Position numbers and translations under genes: made by a program. From JAHECQ01 sp963775125 (GTDB lineage Bacteria; Actinomycetota; Acidimicrobiia; Acidimicrobiales; SZUA-35): a stretch of 64,000 nt of DNA. Location of the stretch: contig CAVZHQ010000002.1 in the NCBI GenBank assembly GCA_963775125.1, forward strand, positions 806,001 to 870,000, written 5' to 3'. The notes below the pieces were generated by a model, which was not told the origin of the DNA, did no database searches, and was given only the letters and a program-made list of their open reading frames with translations. Shown piece after piece: positions 62,126 through 64,000 of the stretch (positions within the stretch are counted from its first letter, which is position 1; every line of letters starts with the position of its first letter).

Positions 62126-63373
62126 ATGCGGATCCTGTTCGTGCACGAGGTGAACTATCGCAAGAAGGTCATCTTCGAGATGCACGACTTTCCCGAACTG
62201 CTGAGCCTTGCGGGCCACGACGTGGTGTTCGTCGATTTCGCCGAGGGCGTCGAACGATCGGGCTGGCGCAGGTATCTCGACTGGCGGACCGAGACCTCGA
62301 TCGTCGAGGAGCGCGCCCACTCGGGAGCAGCGGTGGAAGTCCGGACGCCAGGTCGGCTGCTGCCACCCCCGCTCGATCGTCTGGTCGCCTCCATCACTCA
62401 GGTGCCCGCCATCGTGCGGGCCATCAGAGATCACAAGCCCGATGTTCTGGTGCTGTACGCCGTGCCGACCAACGGTTGGCAGGCGATCATGATCGCCCGT
62501 CGTATGGGTGTCCCGGTCCTGTTTCGGGCGCTCGATATCAGCCACGAATTGCGACCGACGGTATTTGACCGGCTGATCGAGCGCGCCGAACGGTTCATCT
62601 ACCGGAACGCGTCGGTCGTCTCGGCCAACAACCCTGCTCTGGCTGATTACGTGGCGTCGAAGGGTGCGCTCGAACGAAACGTTCGAGTCGACTACCCGGG
62701 AATCGATCTCGAGCGTTTCAGCCCAGGCGGCAGATCCGAGGCCTTGATGGCTCGATACGGGCTCGGACCGGAAGATCAGATCGTTCAATTCATGGGGACG
62801 CTCTACCGGTTCGCGGGCCTCGACTGGCTGATCGACGAACTCGCCCCGATGCTCCGCGCCGAACCTCGCCGCAAGCTGATGCTGGTGGGTGGCGGCGAGG
62901 CCGAGGCCGAGCTTCGAGCCCAAGTAGAGCGGCTCGGGCTTCAGACCAGTGTGCTGTTCACCGGTTGGATCGGTTACGACGAGTTGGCCGATCACCTGCG
63001 GCTCGCCGACGTTGCCGTGACGCCATTCGCCGAGAAGCTCGTTGCGAATTGTGCGCTACCCAGCAAGATCCTCCAGTACGCAGGTTGCGGAGTCCCGACG
63101 GTTTGCACCCGTCTCGACGGTATGCGCCGAATGATTGCCGAGGGCGACGGGGTGGTGTACCGGGCGCCCGGCGATGCCTTCTCGTCTGCGATTGCGAGTT
63201 GGCTCGATGACGACGAGGGTCGCCGCGCTGCCGGAGCGAAGGCTCGTTGCGAGATCGAGCGCTTGTGCCGGTGGGAGACGGCGGTGGCGGGGTTCGAGGA
63301 CGCGCTCCGGCAGGCGATCGGAGCGGAGCGCGGCGGTATTGACACCCACGAGATACCCAGGAGGCAGTCATGA
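62126..63373 (+). CDS. Glycosyltransferase family 4
   Basis: A 415-residue GT-B enzyme. The N-terminal half has ILFVHEVNYRKKVIFEMHDF and VLVLYAVPTNGWQAI. The C-terminal donor-binding half has FMGTLYRFAGLDWLIDELAP and the E-x7-E-like motif CALPSKILQYAGCGVPTV. It probably adds a sugar to a surface glycan or lipid. Its stop overlaps the methyltransferase ATG. Confidence 0.85.
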   Translation: MRILFVHEVNYRKKVIFEMHDFPELLSLAGHDVVFVDFAEGVERSGWRRYLDWRTETSIVEERAHSGAAVEVRTPGRLLPPPLDRLVASITQVPAIVRAIRDHKPDVLVLYAVPTNGWQAIMIARRMGVPVLFRALDISHELRPTVFDRLIERAERFIYRNASVVSANNPALADYVASKGALERNVRVDYPGIDLERFSPGGRSEALMARYGLGPEDQIVQFMGTLYRFAGLDWLIDELAPMLRAEPRRKLMLVGGGEAEAELRAQVERLGLQTSVLFTGWIGYDELADHLRLADVAVTPFAEKLVANCALPSKILQYAGCGVPTVCTRLDGMRRMIAEGDGVVYRAPGDAFSSAIASWLDDDEGRRAAGAKARCEIERLCRWETAVAGFEDALRQAIGAERGGIDTHEIPRRQS

Positions 63374-64000
63374 CGATCTGTGCCCATGACGCGTGGCTCG
63401 ACCGAAGCGGGACCATCGGGGGCGACTATCGCCGTTGCCGATCCTGCGGACTCGAGGAGCAACTCTCCCTCTCGGCCGTCGAGGACCGCTTCACCGAGGC
63501 ACAGGACGAGTGGTACGGCGCATCGGATCCAGCATGCTTGACACCGTTCGCGTTGGCGTTGAGCGAACAGGACGCCGCTTATCGTCTCGAGATCCTCAGG
63601 GCCGCGATCCCGTCCGGGCGTCTTCTCGAGGTTGGGCCGGGTTCCGGTCAGTTCGCCGAGGCCGCGATGGCCGCCGGCTATCAGGTCACGGCGATCGAAG
63701 ACTCTCCTGTCCTCGCCGATGCGGTACGAGCGCGTGGCGTCGAGGTTCTGCAGGGAACCTTCGAGAGCCTCGACTTGAAAGACGCGTCTTTCGACATCGT
63801 CGTGAGCTGGCACGTGATCGAGCACGTACTCGAACCCATTGAGTTCCTCGAGCAGGCAGCGCAGGTAACCAGGCCTGGGGGCGTGATCATCGTCGGAACA
63901 CCGAATGCGTCGAGCTTCGAACATCGCGTCGCACGCCGATGGTCACCCAACTACTCGCGTCCCCACCTGCGTCTCTTCACACCGGAAAGCCTGACCGACG
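63370..64000 (+). CDS. SAM-dependent methyltransferase with N-terminal Cys motif (partial)
   Basis: The frame is open from ATG 63370 to the window edge (210 codons). A CxxC-like knuckle (RRCRSCGL) is near residue 25. The SAM-binding motif LLEVGPGSGQFAEAA is near residue 80, and WHVIEHVLEPIEFLEQ near 140, as in class I methyltransferases. It is coupled to the glycosyltransferase, so a glycan substrate is likely. Confidence 0.85.
   Translation, partial: MTICAHDAWLDRSGTIGGDYRRCRSCGLEEQLSLSAVEDRFTEAQDEWYGASDPACLTPFALALSEQDAAYRLEILRAAIPSGRLLEVGPGSGQFAEAAMAAGYQVTAIEDSPVLADAVRARGVEVLQGTFESLDLKDASFDIVVSWHVIEHVLEPIEFLEQAAQVTRPGGVIIVGTPNASSFEHRVARRWSPNYSRPHLRLFTPESLTD

Overview
The window is the chromosomal origin region of a high-GC actinobacterium. 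The core gene order is the classic one around oriC: parB-parA, rsmG, jag, yidC, yidD/rnpA and rpmH run leftward on the minus strand, and dnaA, dnaN, recF, dciA, gyrB and gyrA run rightward on the plus strand. A DUF3566 gene and tRNA-Ile(GAT) follow gyrA, as in mycobacteria. Upstream lies the mycobacterial-type block DUF5318 - ponA - rpsF - ssb - rpsR - rplI - dnaB. A mycothiol-dependent-isomerase-like protein and DUF6131 also fit Actinobacteria. A FliA/WhiG sigma factor and a C-minus bL33 make Mycobacteriales unlikely; a deep lineage such as Acidimicrobiia is my inference, not proven here.

Layout. 1-8.3 kb: CCA-transferase-like gene tail, DUF5318, class A penicillin-binding protein, RhlE-type helicase, the ribosomal/SSB operon and dnaB. 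8.3-13 kb: small membrane proteins, NUDIX hydrolase, a second RhlE-type helicase, alanine racemase. 13.2-19.8 kb: a colinear metabolic cluster (LivH/LivM permeases, FAD-linked lactone-oxidase-like enzyme, VOC protein, cysteine-dioxygenase-like cupin, four-rhodanese protein, single AbrB membrane module). 19.8-22.9 kb: serine hydrolase, amidohydrolase, membrane protein. 22.9-41.2 kb: partition and replication core, with four parS sites, DnaA boxes and a likely unwinding element between dnaA and dnaN. 41.2-64 kb: FliA-type sigma factor, rpmB-rpmG, M23-DUF4214 endopeptidase, a fused 5-oxoprolinase/hydantoinase with a class III aminotransferase, an ABC exporter, an LPxTG-like surface protein, a DUF6325-LuxR fusion, a VIT1 transporter, a GNAT-CBS fusion, enoyl-CoA hydratase, tRNA-Arg, and the start of a glycan locus.

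How they work together. DnaA boxes occur at dnaA, between dnaA and dnaN, upstream of dnaB, and inside a hairpin loop at the end of parB. This suggests DnaA links initiation to the supply of helicase. DciA (DUF721), next to recF, is the probable helicase loader. ParA/ParB and the parS array sit about 5-10 kb left of oriC for segregation.

Sequence quality. Many genes are broken by single-base shifts, including essential gyrB, gyrA and yidC. These look like assembly or sequencing indels rather than real pseudogenes. I treat such genes as single loci and state where the frame changes.
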